The notes beneath the pieces were generated by a model, which saw only the letters and a list, made by a program, of their open reading frames with translations, was not told the origin of the DNA and made no database searches. Shown here one piece after another: positions 1 through 5,591 of a stretch of 7,543 nt of DNA. How positions within the stretch are numbered: position 1 is the first letter of the stretch; every line of letters starts with the position of its first letter. The position numbers and the translations under genes were made by a program. This DNA comes from Lachnospiraceae bacterium (GTDB taxonomy: Bacteria > Bacillota > Clostridia > Lachnospirales > Lachnospiraceae). The DNA is taken from contig JAFUXY010000285.1 in NCBI GenBank assembly GCA_017477005.1, positions 1-7,543 on the forward strand. Direction: 5' to 3'.

Positions 1-12
1 AACGTAGAGGAT

Positions 13-714
13 ATGGGCTTCCACAAGAGCCGGATCGAGGAATATACGCAGTTGAAAGGAGAGGTGGAAGAGGAGGTTACCCGGCTGACAATCGGAGAGA
101 TCGAAGATGCGAGAAAATATGCGGAGTCGGTGATCCGAGATCCCGGGCCGCTGGCCAGATACCTGCTGCATCTGTATTTGACGCCAGACGGACTCTATCG
201 CTCGATGGCGGATGCCGTTCATTCCTGGCGATTGTACCGGTTCGGGAATCTGTTTTTCATCACGTCGGCAAAGCAGGTGCTAGATCTTTCGTTCTATGAA
301 TGGAAAGACGGCAAGATCGTCGCCAGACAGATTTTGGAATCGGAGGTAGCTCCGGAGGAAAATGCAAAGGAGCAGGATGCTTCTTCCTATTTCAATGGAG
401 AAACCTTTGTCAATCCAAAACGAGCCAGAGAAGAACAGAAGGCGCAGGAAGAGAAGCAGAGGAGGTTTGAGGAGGAACGCCGCAAGAGACATCACCGGTT
501 CAAGCAGTATGTGGCGTCGCATGAAAATGAAAGGAACTATGGAGATAGCTTCTTCTCGCCGCAGGCTCATCAGAATATCAGAATATTAAAACAAGAATAT
601 AGAAAACTTGTAAAGCGGTATCATCCTGATGCTGGTGGAACCGCACACGATGTCGAGATCATGCTCATGGTCATGAACGAACGAGCGGATATTTTGGAGA
701 GGATGCAGCTTTAG
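13..714 (+). CDS. J-domain-like (DnaJ-type) protein with C-terminal HPD motif, 5' end uncertain
   Basis: This is a 233-residue protein of unknown specific role. Its last ~45 residues resemble a J domain: a basic helix with EYRKLVKRY, then HPD at residues 204-206 followed by AGG, then a final helix ending ILERMQL. J domains stimulate the ATPase of DnaK-type chaperones through the HPD loop, so an Hsp70 co-chaperone role is inferred. The usual first helix of the J domain is not clear. Residues ~135-160 are a highly charged Glu/Arg/Lys segment, probably helical or coiled coil. The first ~120 residues match no family I recognise; I see no signal peptide or membrane segment. The ATG at 13 has only a GAGG two bases away, too close for a good ribosome site, and the frame stays open to base 1, so the true start may lie outside the window. 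It converges on the next gene with a 70-base gap. Confidence 0.75.
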   Translation: MGFHKSRIEEYTQLKGEVEEEVTRLTIGEIEDARKYAESVIRDPGPLARYLLHLYLTPDGLYRSMADAVHSWRLYRFGNLFFITSAKQVLDLSFYEWKDGKIVARQILESEVAPEENAKEQDASSYFNGETFVNPKRAREEQKAQEEKQRRFEEERRKRHHRFKQYVASHENERNYGDSFFSPQAHQNIRILKQEYRKLVKRYHPDAGGTAHDVEIMLMVMNERADILERMQL

Positions 715-784
715 GAACCGGGTTTGCGCTTTGCAGATGGGCATTTAGGCAAGTTAGGTGTATAGGTTATTTATGCACAGTTCC
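715..784. other. Short convergent intergenic gap without a clear terminator
   Basis: These 70 bases separate the stop codons of two convergent genes. A terminator would be expected here, but I see no GC-rich hairpin followed by a T-run on either strand. The only symmetry is a 6-base pair, AGGAAC at 713-718 and GTTCCT at 780-785, more than 60 bases apart, which is too weak to call. Confidence 0.4.
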
Positions 785-1711
785 TTAAGACGAAAGCTCA
801 ATAAAGACAATTTCCGGGGGATTGCCAAAGCGCGGGATTATGACCGTGTTTGACAATCCCCTGCTGACAATCAGGGTAGAGGTTTCGGAGCGGTGCATAC
901 CAAAGGCGTATTTCGGAAACAGCCCTTGACCCGGCGCATAGAGACTATGCGGGTTGGAGCGGCCGATCCGTATCTGTCCGCCATGGGCATGGCCGGAGAG
1001 TACGAGATCGATCGAGCGGTTTTGCAGAAATGGTTCTTTGACGGCCCAGTATTCAGGGTGGTGGGAGAGCAGGATCTTGTAGCCTGGTAGTGCTGCAAAG
1101 GCATCCACAAATTCATAATCTAAGACCGGTGGGTCGGTGCGCTTGCGTCGTTTCCGGCGATCACGGATTGGGTAGTAGCCCTTCATTTCGGGGTGATTCC
1201 GATAGTATCCCCTTTTTCCCATCATGACCTGTGAGGTCAGACCTCCCAACAAAATATTTTGATTATTAAATTTATATTCAAGTTCTATCCATTCATTATC
1301 TAAAACAATGGCGCCGATTTTTCGGAATCGCTCTATATCCCGGTCGGAGGCATGCCATTCGTGATTTCCCAGTGACACATATGTAGGAGCAAGCGATACA
1401 CAGCGCATCAAAAACGGTTTGATATTTGCCTCAAAGGGCAGAATGCTCTTGAACATGGGGGTCAGGCCAAGCTCATTTGGTTCGTAGGGCAGGTCATATC
1501 CATTCACAAGGTCTCCTGTGATTGCGATCAAATCTGGATTGTATTTTTCAAGCTCCGGCAGGATCCACTCGAAGGACGCGTTGTGCAGGTCGGAGAGATG
1601 GGCGATGCGCAGAGGACGCGCAAAGCCGGGGACGGACCATTTGTAGGTGGTGGTGTCGTATTTTGCCGTTGGTTTTATATTATTTATATTAAACATAATA
1701 TTTCTAAACAT
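785..1711 (-). CDS. Calcineurin-like metallophosphoesterase (YkuE type)
   Basis: This 308-residue protein has the full set of metal-binding motifs of the calcineurin-like phosphoesterase fold: DLH at 41-43, GD at 66-67, GNHE at 115-118, SHHPE at 216-220 and GHAH at 240-243. The C-terminal stretch FGNPPEIVFIEL is typical of the YkuE-like branch. The family hydrolyses phosphomonoesters or diesters with a two-metal centre; the substrate here cannot be told. Many YkuE relatives carry an N-terminal membrane or Tat segment, but this one begins without one, so a cytoplasmic location is inferred. Residues 183-192 form a very basic patch (RDRRKRRKR), possibly a nucleic-acid or phospholipid contact. 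Neither the ATG at 1711 nor the in-frame ATG at 1696 (Met6) has a good Shine-Dalgarno site. The gene is transcribed away from the ylxM-ffh operon and looks like an independent unit. Confidence 0.88.
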   Translation of the reverse strand: MFRNIMFNINNIKPTAKYDTTTYKWSVPGFARPLRIAHLSDLHNASFEWILPELEKYNPDLIAITGDLVNGYDLPYEPNELGLTPMFKSILPFEANIKPFLMRCVSLAPTYVSLGNHEWHASDRDIERFRKIGAIVLDNEWIELEYKFNNQNILLGGLTSQVMMGKRGYYRNHPEMKGYYPIRDRRKRRKRTDPPVLDYEFVDAFAALPGYKILLSHHPEYWAVKEPFLQNRSIDLVLSGHAHGGQIRIGRSNPHSLYAPGQGLFPKYAFGMHRSETSTLIVSRGLSNTVIIPRFGNPPEIVFIELSS

Positions 1712-1874
1712 ACTTTTGTGTGCAGGATGAATGCTGGTATCTGTTCAGGTGGCTGAATAGTGACAAATGCCGACGTATATTGCATCAATATGGTGTAAGG
1801 GAAAGTACCCATCAGCATTTCTTTCAATATACCATGAAAAACGAAAGTTGGGAATCTAAGGAAGTGCTGATTTT

Positions 1875-1904
1875 ATCATATTTTCCTGAAAACCATGCAC
1901 ACAA
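1875..1904 (-). promoter_or_regulatory. Possible weak promoter for the metallophosphoesterase gene
   Basis: On the - strand TTGTGT (1904-1899) and TATGAT (1880-1875) are 18 bases apart, a plausible sigma-A-like pair reading toward the metallophosphoesterase. Transcription would start near 1868 and leave a leader of roughly 155 bases before the ATG at 1711. The match is imperfect and the region is AT-rich, so chance is a real alternative. Confidence 0.28.
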
Positions 1905-1937
1905 ATCGCATAAGAATGCACTCCGTGCTGCGATTTG
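1902..1937 (+). repeat. Stem-loop I: 9-bp inverted repeat with nested 4-bp hairpin
   Basis: CAAATCGCA (1902-1910) is perfectly complementary to TGCGATTTG (1929-1937). Within the loop GCAC (1918-1921) pairs with GTGC (1925-1928) around TCC, stacked directly on the outer stem, with a 7-base bulge on the left side. The structure would form on either strand. It lies 5 bases before stem-loop II, upstream of the ylxM promoter, so it is not part of the ylxM leader. Confidence 0.6.
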
Positions 1938-1942
1938 GCGCA

Positions 1943-1970
1943 AGGGAAACGCTTTAATCAGCGTTTCCCT
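1943..1970 (+). repeat. Stem-loop II: perfect 11-bp inverted repeat, 6-base loop
   Basis: AGGGAAACGCT (1943-1953) pairs perfectly with AGCGTTTCCCT (1960-1970) around the loop TTAATC. On the + strand it is followed by AAATTTCTGTGTTTG, a poor U-tract, and on the - strand by no T-run, so it is only a weak candidate for an intrinsic terminator. It could insulate the ylxM promoter from upstream transcription, be part of a small RNA, or be one copy of a dispersed repeat. Confidence 0.65.
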
Positions 1971-1999
1971 AAATTTCTGTGTTTGTCAATAAAAAAAAC

Positions 2000-2027
2000 T
2001 TGACAGGGATGGTTTTTTGGGTATAAT
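2000..2027 (+). promoter_or_regulatory. Consensus sigma-A promoter of the ylxM-ffh operon
   Basis: TTGACA (2000-2005) and TATAAT (2022-2027) are both perfect consensus hexamers, separated by 16 bases. An A8 run at 1991-1998 just upstream may act as an UP-type element. Predicted transcription start is about 2034, leaving a ~30-base leader to the ylxM ATG. The -35 hexamer is also the right half of a palindrome, TGTCAA-N10-TTGACA (1984-2005), which could be a protein-binding site or coincidence. The strength fits a housekeeping operon. Confidence 0.9.
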
Positions 2028-2064
2028 GCTAGGAGATGCCTGAAGGACTTAGAAGGGGCTTGTC

Positions 2065-2406
2065 ATGGAAGAAAAAGTTCGCTTGAGTTATTTGTTTGAT
2101 TTTTATGGAGATTTATTGAATTCCAAGCAGAACGAAATATTTCAGACCTTTGTGTTTCAAGATTTGTCCTTGCAGGAGATGGCCGATGAGCTTGGGGTTT
2201 CAAGACAGGCCGTACACGAGAAGGTACGGCGCAGCATCCAAATTTTAGAGAATTATGAAAAACGGCTTAGGCTGTTGGAGAAGTATCGTCGCATCTGCGA
2301 TATTGCGGATACGATTGAGACGGAGTTAGAAGAGAGTCCGGCGATTGCGGAAGAGACCTGCCAATCGGTTTTGGAAAAGCTCACCGAAATAAAAGAGGTG
2401 TTTTGA
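2065..2406 (+). CDS. ylxM: YlxM family DNA-binding protein (UPF0122), SRP-associated
   Basis: This 113-residue protein matches the YlxM/UPF0122 family by its opening (LSYLFDFYGDLL, then SKQ) and by a helix-turn-helix at ~34-56 (LSLQEMADELGVSRQAVHEK) that resembles sigma-factor region 4. The C-terminal half is a charged helical tail. The family is nearly always encoded beside ffh in Gram-positive bacteria. In streptococci it has been tied to SRP function and modulation of Ffh/FtsY activity; a DNA target is not established. The start is fixed by AGAAGGGG at 2051-2058, six bases before the ATG, and by the family's N-terminus. Its TGA shares one base with the ffh ATG (TGATG), so the two are probably translationally coupled. 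It is the first gene after the consensus promoter. Confidence 0.95.
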   Translation: MEEKVRLSYLFDFYGDLLNSKQNEIFQTFVFQDLSLQEMADELGVSRQAVHEKVRRSIQILENYEKRLRLLEKYRRICDIADTIETELEESPAIAEETCQSVLEKLTEIKEVF

Positions 2407-3767
2407 TGGCTTTTGACAGTTTGACAGAAAAATTACAGAATGTATTCAAGAGCCTGCGCAGCAAAGGGCGGTTGACCGAGGCGGATGTGAAGACAGCGCT
2501 CAAGGAAGTGCGTATGGCGCTTTTGGAGGCGGATGTCAATTTCAAGGTCGTCAAATCCTTCACGAAGACTGTTCAGGAGCGGAGTATCGGCCAGGATGTG
2601 CTGAATGGCCTGAATCCAGCCCAGATGGTGATCAAGATCGTGGACGAAGAGATGACGTCTTTGATGGGGTCTGAGATTACAGAGATCGCCTATCGACCGG
2701 GACAGCAGACCACGATTTTGATGATGGTTGGCCTGCAGGGCGCCGGAAAAACGACAACGGTAGCCAAGCTAGCCGGAAAGATGAAGCTCAAGGGCAAGCG
2801 GCCTCTGTTGGTGGCCTGCGATGTCTACCGCCCTGCGGCGATTGAACAGCTTCAGATCAATGGCGAGAAGCAGGAAGTGCCTGTGTTTTCAATGGGTACG
2901 AAAAAGAAACCTGCGGATATCGCAAAGGCGGCGGTCAAATACGCCGCAGAGCACAACAACAATGTGATCATTCTGGATACGGCGGGGCGGCTGCATGTAG
3001 ACGAGCAGATGATGCAGGAGTTGGTGGATATCAAAGCTGCCTGCGACGTGGCGCAGACGCTGCTCGTTGTGGATGCTATGACGGGGCAGGATGCGGTCAA
3101 TGTGGCCTCTACGTTTGAAGAAAAGGTGGGTATCGATGGCGTGATCCTGACGAAGATGGACGGCGATACCAGAGGCGGCGCGGCGCTGTCGATCCGTGCG
3201 GTGACCGGGAAGCCCATTCTCTTTGTAGGAATGGGAGAGAAGCTGTCCGATTTGGAGCCGTTCCATCCCGACCGCATGGCCAACCGGATCCTTGGAATGG
3301 GAGATGTGCTTTCGCTGATTGAAAAAGCGGAGGCGACTATCGACGAGGAATCGGCGCGGAATCTGGGTACGAAATTAATCAAAGCGGAATTTGATTTCAA
3401 TGACTACTTGGAATCAATGGCTCAGATGAAGAAGTTGGGCAGTTTGACAGATATTTTGGCGATGCTGCCGGGGTTTTCCAATTTGACTGGCGGGCAGATG
3501 GCGCAGCTCAACGACGCGATCGACGACCGGAAAATGGCGAGGATCGAAGCGATCATTTACTCGATGACTCCGGAAGAGCGAGCCAATCCCAAGATATTGA
3601 ATCCCAGCCGCAAACGTCGTTTGGCGGCTGGCGCGGGGGTGGATATTTCCGAGGTCAACCGCTTCATCAAGCAGTTTGACCAGTCCCGGAAGATGATGAA
3701 GAAGATGCCTGCGATGATGGGGCAAAAGAAGGGCAAGATGGGAAAATTCAATTTTCCTTTTGCATAG
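2406..3767 (+). CDS. ffh: Signal recognition particle GTPase Ffh (SRP54)
   Basis: Ffh binds signal sequences of nascent membrane and secreted proteins and, with SRP RNA and the receptor FtsY, delivers ribosomes to the membrane. The 453-residue protein shows an N-terminal helical N domain (1-~95), then a G domain with G1 GLQGAGKTT (109-117), the DVYRPAAIEQL insertion-region motif from 139, G3 DTAGR (191-195), G4 TKMD (249-252) and GMGEK (275-279). From ~296 comes the methionine-rich M domain, with SRKRRLAAGAG as the SRP-RNA-binding helix and a tail rich in Met and Lys. The RNA-binding loop reads AAGAG where many homologues have ARGSG. The start is the ATG at 2406, with GAGGTG at 2395-2400 as ribosome site; the TTG at 2403 directly before it is in frame but less likely. 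No ftsY or SRP RNA gene is visible in the window. Confidence 0.98.
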   Translation: MAFDSLTEKLQNVFKSLRSKGRLTEADVKTALKEVRMALLEADVNFKVVKSFTKTVQERSIGQDVLNGLNPAQMVIKIVDEEMTSLMGSEITEIAYRPGQQTTILMMVGLQGAGKTTTVAKLAGKMKLKGKRPLLVACDVYRPAAIEQLQINGEKQEVPVFSMGTKKKPADIAKAAVKYAAEHNNNVIILDTAGRLHVDEQMMQELVDIKAACDVAQTLLVVDAMTGQDAVNVASTFEEKVGIDGVILTKMDGDTRGGAALSIRAVTGKPILFVGMGEKLSDLEPFHPDRMANRILGMGDVLSLIEKAEATIDEESARNLGTKLIKAEFDFNDYLESMAQMKKLGSLTDILAMLPGFSNLTGGQMAQLNDAIDDRKMARIEAIIYSMTPEERANPKILNPSRKRRLAAGAGVDISEVNRFIKQFDQSRKMMKKMPAMMGQKKGKMGKFNFPFA

Positions 3768-3772
3768 AGAAG

Positions 3773-3797
3773 TGTAGAAATTTATTACATTTCTATA
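3773..3797 (+). promoter_or_regulatory. AT-rich hairpin in the ffh-rpsP gap, possible attenuator
   Basis: TAGAAAT (3775-3781) pairs with ATTTCTA (3789-3795) around a 7-base loop and can be extended by one G-T and one T-A pair. A T-rich stretch (ATTTTATTTTT, 3804-3814) follows after seven bases. The stem is AT-rich and weak, so at most it would be a leaky attenuator or RNA-processing site between ffh and rpsP. The next gene has its own perfect AGGAGG at 3815-3820. Confidence 0.35.
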
Positions 3798-3827
3798 GTA
3801 TACATTTTATTTTTAGGAGGGATAGTC

Positions 3828-4073
3828 ATGGCAGTGAAGATCAGACTCAAGAGAATGGGCAAGAAAAAGCATCCGTTTTATCGTATTGTAGTAGCGGACG
3901 CAAGGAGTCCGCGCGATGGTCGTTTCATCGAAGAAATCGGTACCTACGATCCGAACAAGCATCCGAGCGAGTTCAAGGTCAATGAGGAAGCAGCAAAAAA
4001 ATGGCTGACAAACGGCGCAAAGCCGACCGAGACAGTCAGCCGCATTTTCAAGTCGGTAGGCATCGCAAAATGA
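3828..4073 (+). CDS. rpsP: 30S ribosomal protein S16
   Basis: S16 binds 16S rRNA in the body of the small subunit and is needed for efficient 30S assembly. The 81-residue protein has the usual family length and the conserved opening [20 protein letters not shown], then [22 protein letters not shown] and an NGAKPTETV segment near residues 62-70. The start is decided by a perfect AGGAGG at 3815-3820, seven bases before the ATG. It sits after a 60-base gap from ffh and is followed by khpA after 14 bases. RimM, the assembly factor for the 30S head, is encoded two genes downstream, so maturation functions lie beside their substrate. Nothing in the protein looks unusual. Confidence 0.98.
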   Translation: MAVKIRLKRMGKKKHPFYRIVVADARSPRDGRFIEEIGTYDPNKHPSEFKVNEEAAKKWLTNGAKPTETVSRIFKSVGIAK

Positions 4074-4087
4074 TGAGGTAATATTTA

Positions 4088-4327
4088 ATGAAAGAATTGT
4101 TAGAGGTCATTGCAAAATCTCTGGTAGATGTACCGGATTCCGTTGTGGTAGAAGAGGAGGATAGAGGTTCGACCCTTGTTTTGAAGCTGTATGTCGCGGA
4201 TGGCGATATGGGCAAGGTGATTGGAAAACAGGGGCGGATTGCGAAAGCGATTCGTTCCGTGGTGAAAGCAGCTGCGTCGAAGACCGACAAGACCAAGAAG
4301 GTCATCGTGGATATCGTCGATGATTGA
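4088..4327 (+). CDS. khpA: KH-domain RNA-binding protein KhpA (YlqC)
   Basis: This is a 79-residue single KH domain. The signature GXXG loop is GKQG at 46-49 inside VIGKQGRIAKAIRSVVKAAA, followed by the last beta strand ending VIVDIVDD. KhpA proteins are small cytoplasmic RNA-binding proteins; in streptococci and other Gram-positives KhpA pairs with KhpB/EloR and influences cell division, elongation and RNA levels. The location between rpsP and rimM is the standard Gram-positive arrangement. TGAGGT at 4074-4079, eight bases before the ATG, serves as ribosome site and begins immediately after the rpsP stop. Its last codons overlap the rimM start by eight bases. A ylqD gene, which follows ylqC in Bacillus, is absent. 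Confidence 0.95.
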   Translation: MKELLEVIAKSLVDVPDSVVVEEEDRGSTLVLKLYVADGDMGKVIGKQGRIAKAIRSVVKAAASKTDKTKKVIVDIVDD

Positions 4328-4823
4328 GGGAATGCGGCGCGTGGGCGTCATTACAAAGACCCACGGATTGAAAGGCGGTGTCAAGGTATATCCGACGACG
4401 GACGATCCAGGGAGGCTTTCGCCGGGACGCGTCGTCTGGCTTGACGCAAAGAGCGGGCCGATTTCGGCGACGATTAAAAGCGTATCTCCGTTCAAAAAGA
4501 TTTTCATTATTACCTTTGAAGAATTTTCAGATATCAATGAAATAGAACCGTTCAAAGGGGTGGATCTTTTGATGGAGAATGAGCCGGACGCTTTGGCGGA
4601 GGGCGAGTATTATGTGGACGATCTGATCGGGCTTTCGGTACAGGATGAAGAGGGCCGAGAGTTGGGTACGCTGTCCGAGGTCATGGTGACGGGAGACAAC
4701 GATGTCTACATTGTGAAAAGCAATGATGCCGAAATTTTGATACCCGCCATCAAAGATTGTATCTTGGAGGTTTCACCGGAGGAGGGCAGGATGAAGGTGC
4801 ATCTGCTGCCGGGTCTTGTTTAG
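4320..4823 (+). CDS. rimM: 16S rRNA processing / 30S maturation factor RimM
   Basis: RimM binds S19 and the 16S head domain during late 30S assembly. The 167-residue protein has both expected domains: an N-terminal RimM domain (~6-85) with GVITKTHGLKGGVKVYP, and a C-terminal PRC-barrel (~97-166) starting EYYVDDLIGLSV and containing LIPAIKDCI. The length is normal. I chose the ATG at 4320, which overlaps the end of khpA by eight bases. A second in-frame ATG at 4332 (Met5) also leaves the conserved region intact, but its only nearby GAGGG is one base away. The 4320 start has no strong ribosome site either, so translation probably depends on coupling to khpA. The stop at 4821 is followed by a 59-base gap before trmD. 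Confidence 0.95.
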   Translation: MIEGMRRVGVITKTHGLKGGVKVYPTTDDPGRLSPGRVVWLDAKSGPISATIKSVSPFKKIFIITFEEFSDINEIEPFKGVDLLMENEPDALAEGEYYVDDLIGLSVQDEEGRELGTLSEVMVTGDNDVYIVKSNDAEILIPAIKDCILEVSPEEGRMKVHLLPGLV

Positions 4824-4859
4824 TCAGCAAAGAGAAATCGAAGGAGAACAATCAAGCTG

Positions 4860-4886
4860 ATGGACGAGTCAGAGGTACAAGGATGA
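4860..4886 (+). CDS. Possible 8-codon leader reading frame overlapping trmD start
   Basis: An ATG at 4860 opens a frame encoding MDESEVQG, and its TGA (4884-4886) overlaps the trmD ATG (4883-4885) as ATGA. An AAGGAG at 4841-4846 lies 13 bases before this ATG, longer than the ideal spacing. If translated, ribosomes would end exactly at the trmD start and could couple its translation. The frame is short enough to arise by chance, so this is only a candidate. Confidence 0.25.
   Translation: MDESEVQG
4871..4876 (+). promoter_or_regulatory. Ribosome binding site fixing the trmD start
   Basis: AGAGGT here is six bases before the ATG at 4883. The trmD frame is open without a stop back to about 4757, inside rimM, so length alone would give a wrongly long protein. 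This site, together with the conserved opening MNFYILTLFPDM, sets the start at 4883. Confidence 0.75.
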
Positions 4887-5557
4887 ATTTTTATATCTTG
4901 ACTTTATTTCCGGATATGGTTGTGGCGGTGATGGCGGAAAGCATAATGGCAAGAGCGAGGGAGTCGAAGCTGGTCAATATCTATCCTATGAATATCCGGG
5001 ATTTTTCGGCGGATAAGCACAAGAAGGTAGACGACTATCCCTACGGCGGAGGCGCCGGGATGGTGATGTTTTGTCAGCCGATTTTCGACGCCTACCAGGA
5101 AGCGCTGCGACGGATCGGGCACGAAGCGCCGCTTGTCTATTTGACCCCGCAGGGCCATACCTTTACGCAGCAGATGGCACACGATTTTCTGAAATACGAT
5201 GCGTTGGTGCTTCTGTGTGGACATTATGAGGGCGTGGATGAGCGGGTGATCGAAGAAATAGTGGATTTTCAGATTTCCATTGGAGACTATGTTTTGACAG
5301 GCGGAGAGCTGCCAGCGATGGTGTTGGTGGATGCGATTGCAAGGCTCGTGCCGGGGGTGCTACACAATGAGGCTTCGGCCGGGGCGGAATCGTTTGAAAA
5401 CGGTTTGCTGGAATATCCGCAGTACACAAGGCCGCGGGTTTGGCACGGCCGGGAGGTGCCGGAGATACTGTTGTCCGGCCACCATGCCAAGGTGGATGAG
5501 TGGCGGCTGTCGCAGTCAAAGGCGCGTACCGAAAGGATTCGTCCGGATTTGCTGTAG
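4883..5557 (+). CDS. trmD: tRNA (guanine-N1)-methyltransferase TrmD
   Basis: TrmD uses S-adenosylmethionine to make m1G37 next to the anticodon, preventing +1 frameshifting. It is a SPOUT enzyme with a trefoil knot and acts as a dimer. The 224-residue protein shows DDYPYGGGAGM (50-60), YLTPQG (86-91), LCGHYEGVDER (111-121), IGDYVLTGGELP (133-144), Arg154, GLLEYPQYTRP (174-184) and LSGHH (197-201). Aligned without gaps to the E. coli protein as I recall it, Arg154 is kept but the catalytic Asp169 position holds Glu (AES at 168-170). The chain ends at RPDLL, lacking the ~25-30 residue tail of the E. coli enzyme; this is common in Gram-positives. The gene follows rimM and precedes rplS, the widespread rpsP-rimM-trmD-rplS order. 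Confidence 0.97.
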   Translation: MNFYILTLFPDMVVAVMAESIMARARESKLVNIYPMNIRDFSADKHKKVDDYPYGGGAGMVMFCQPIFDAYQEALRRIGHEAPLVYLTPQGHTFTQQMAHDFLKYDALVLLCGHYEGVDERVIEEIVDFQISIGDYVLTGGELPAMVLVDAIARLVPGVLHNEASAGAESFENGLLEYPQYTRPRVWHGREVPEILLSGHHAKVDEWRLSQSKARTERIRPDLL

Positions 5558-5561
5558 GCTC

Positions 5562-5591
5562 TTGTCAAAAAGGTGTTTTCTATGGTATGAT
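5562..5591 (+). promoter_or_regulatory. Internal promoter before rplS with extended -10
   Basis: TTGTCA (5562-5567) and TATGAT (5586-5591) are 18 bases apart, and the -10 is preceded by TGG, giving the extended -10 motif TGnTATGAT. It lies just after the trmD stop. Transcription would start near 5598, about 20 bases before the rplS ATG, and the short leader would hold the perfect AAGGAGGT (5605-5612). The -10 is also embedded in a near palindrome, CTATGGTATGATACATAG (5580-5597), with a single unpaired base. This would let L19 be made beyond the level of the upstream operon. Confidence 0.65.

Larger units (their letters stand above)
1712..2064. other. Divergent intergenic region between metallophosphoesterase and ylxM, no credible gene
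   Basis: About 350 bases lie between two divergent genes. A GTG-started + frame at 1720-1992 would encode 90 residues, but it resembles no family I know, lacks a ribosome site, and its 3' end is made of a perfect hairpin, so I do not call it. The region contains a small inverted repeat ATATTG-CAT-CAATAT (1777-1791), a distant 7-base pair (ATCAGCA 1811-1817 with TGCTGAT 1865-1871), two adjacent stem-loops (1902-1970), an A8 run (1991-1998) and the ylxM promoter. It may hold decayed sequence, a small RNA or a repeat element. Confidence 0.6.

Noticed and set aside
712..785. AGGAAC/GTTCCT pair as a bidirectional terminator between convergent genes
   Set aside because: Only six base pairs over a loop of more than 60 bases, without a T-run.
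1720..1992. 90-codon + strand frame starting at GTG in the intergenic region
   Set aside because: It has no ribosome site and no recognisable family, and its end is formed by a perfect palindrome. More likely a chance open frame.
1800..2064. T-box or other known riboswitch, or SRP RNA gene, upstream of ylxM
   Set aside because: I see no T-box consensus (AGGGTGGNACCGCG) and no SRP RNA apical-loop motif, and the stem-loops lie upstream of the promoter.
2036..2086. ATG in the ylxM leader with AGGAG directly before it, opening a 16-codon frame
   Set aside because: The AGGAG touches the ATG, leaving no spacing, and lies at the predicted transcription start. The ylxM ATG at 2065 is well supported.
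2403..2405. TTG as an alternative ffh start adding one residue
   Set aside because: The adjacent ATG at 2406 is a better start codon and fits the ribosome site spacing from GAGGTG.
2852..3400. Long - strand frame (182 codons) opposite ffh
   Set aside because: It is the antisense shadow of a highly conserved coding region, with low-complexity Ser/Ala-rich translation and no ribosome site.
4757..4882. Upstream extension of trmD from a TTG at 4757
   Set aside because: It overlaps the end of rimM, has no family similarity, and TrmD proteins begin at the position corresponding to the ATG at 4883.
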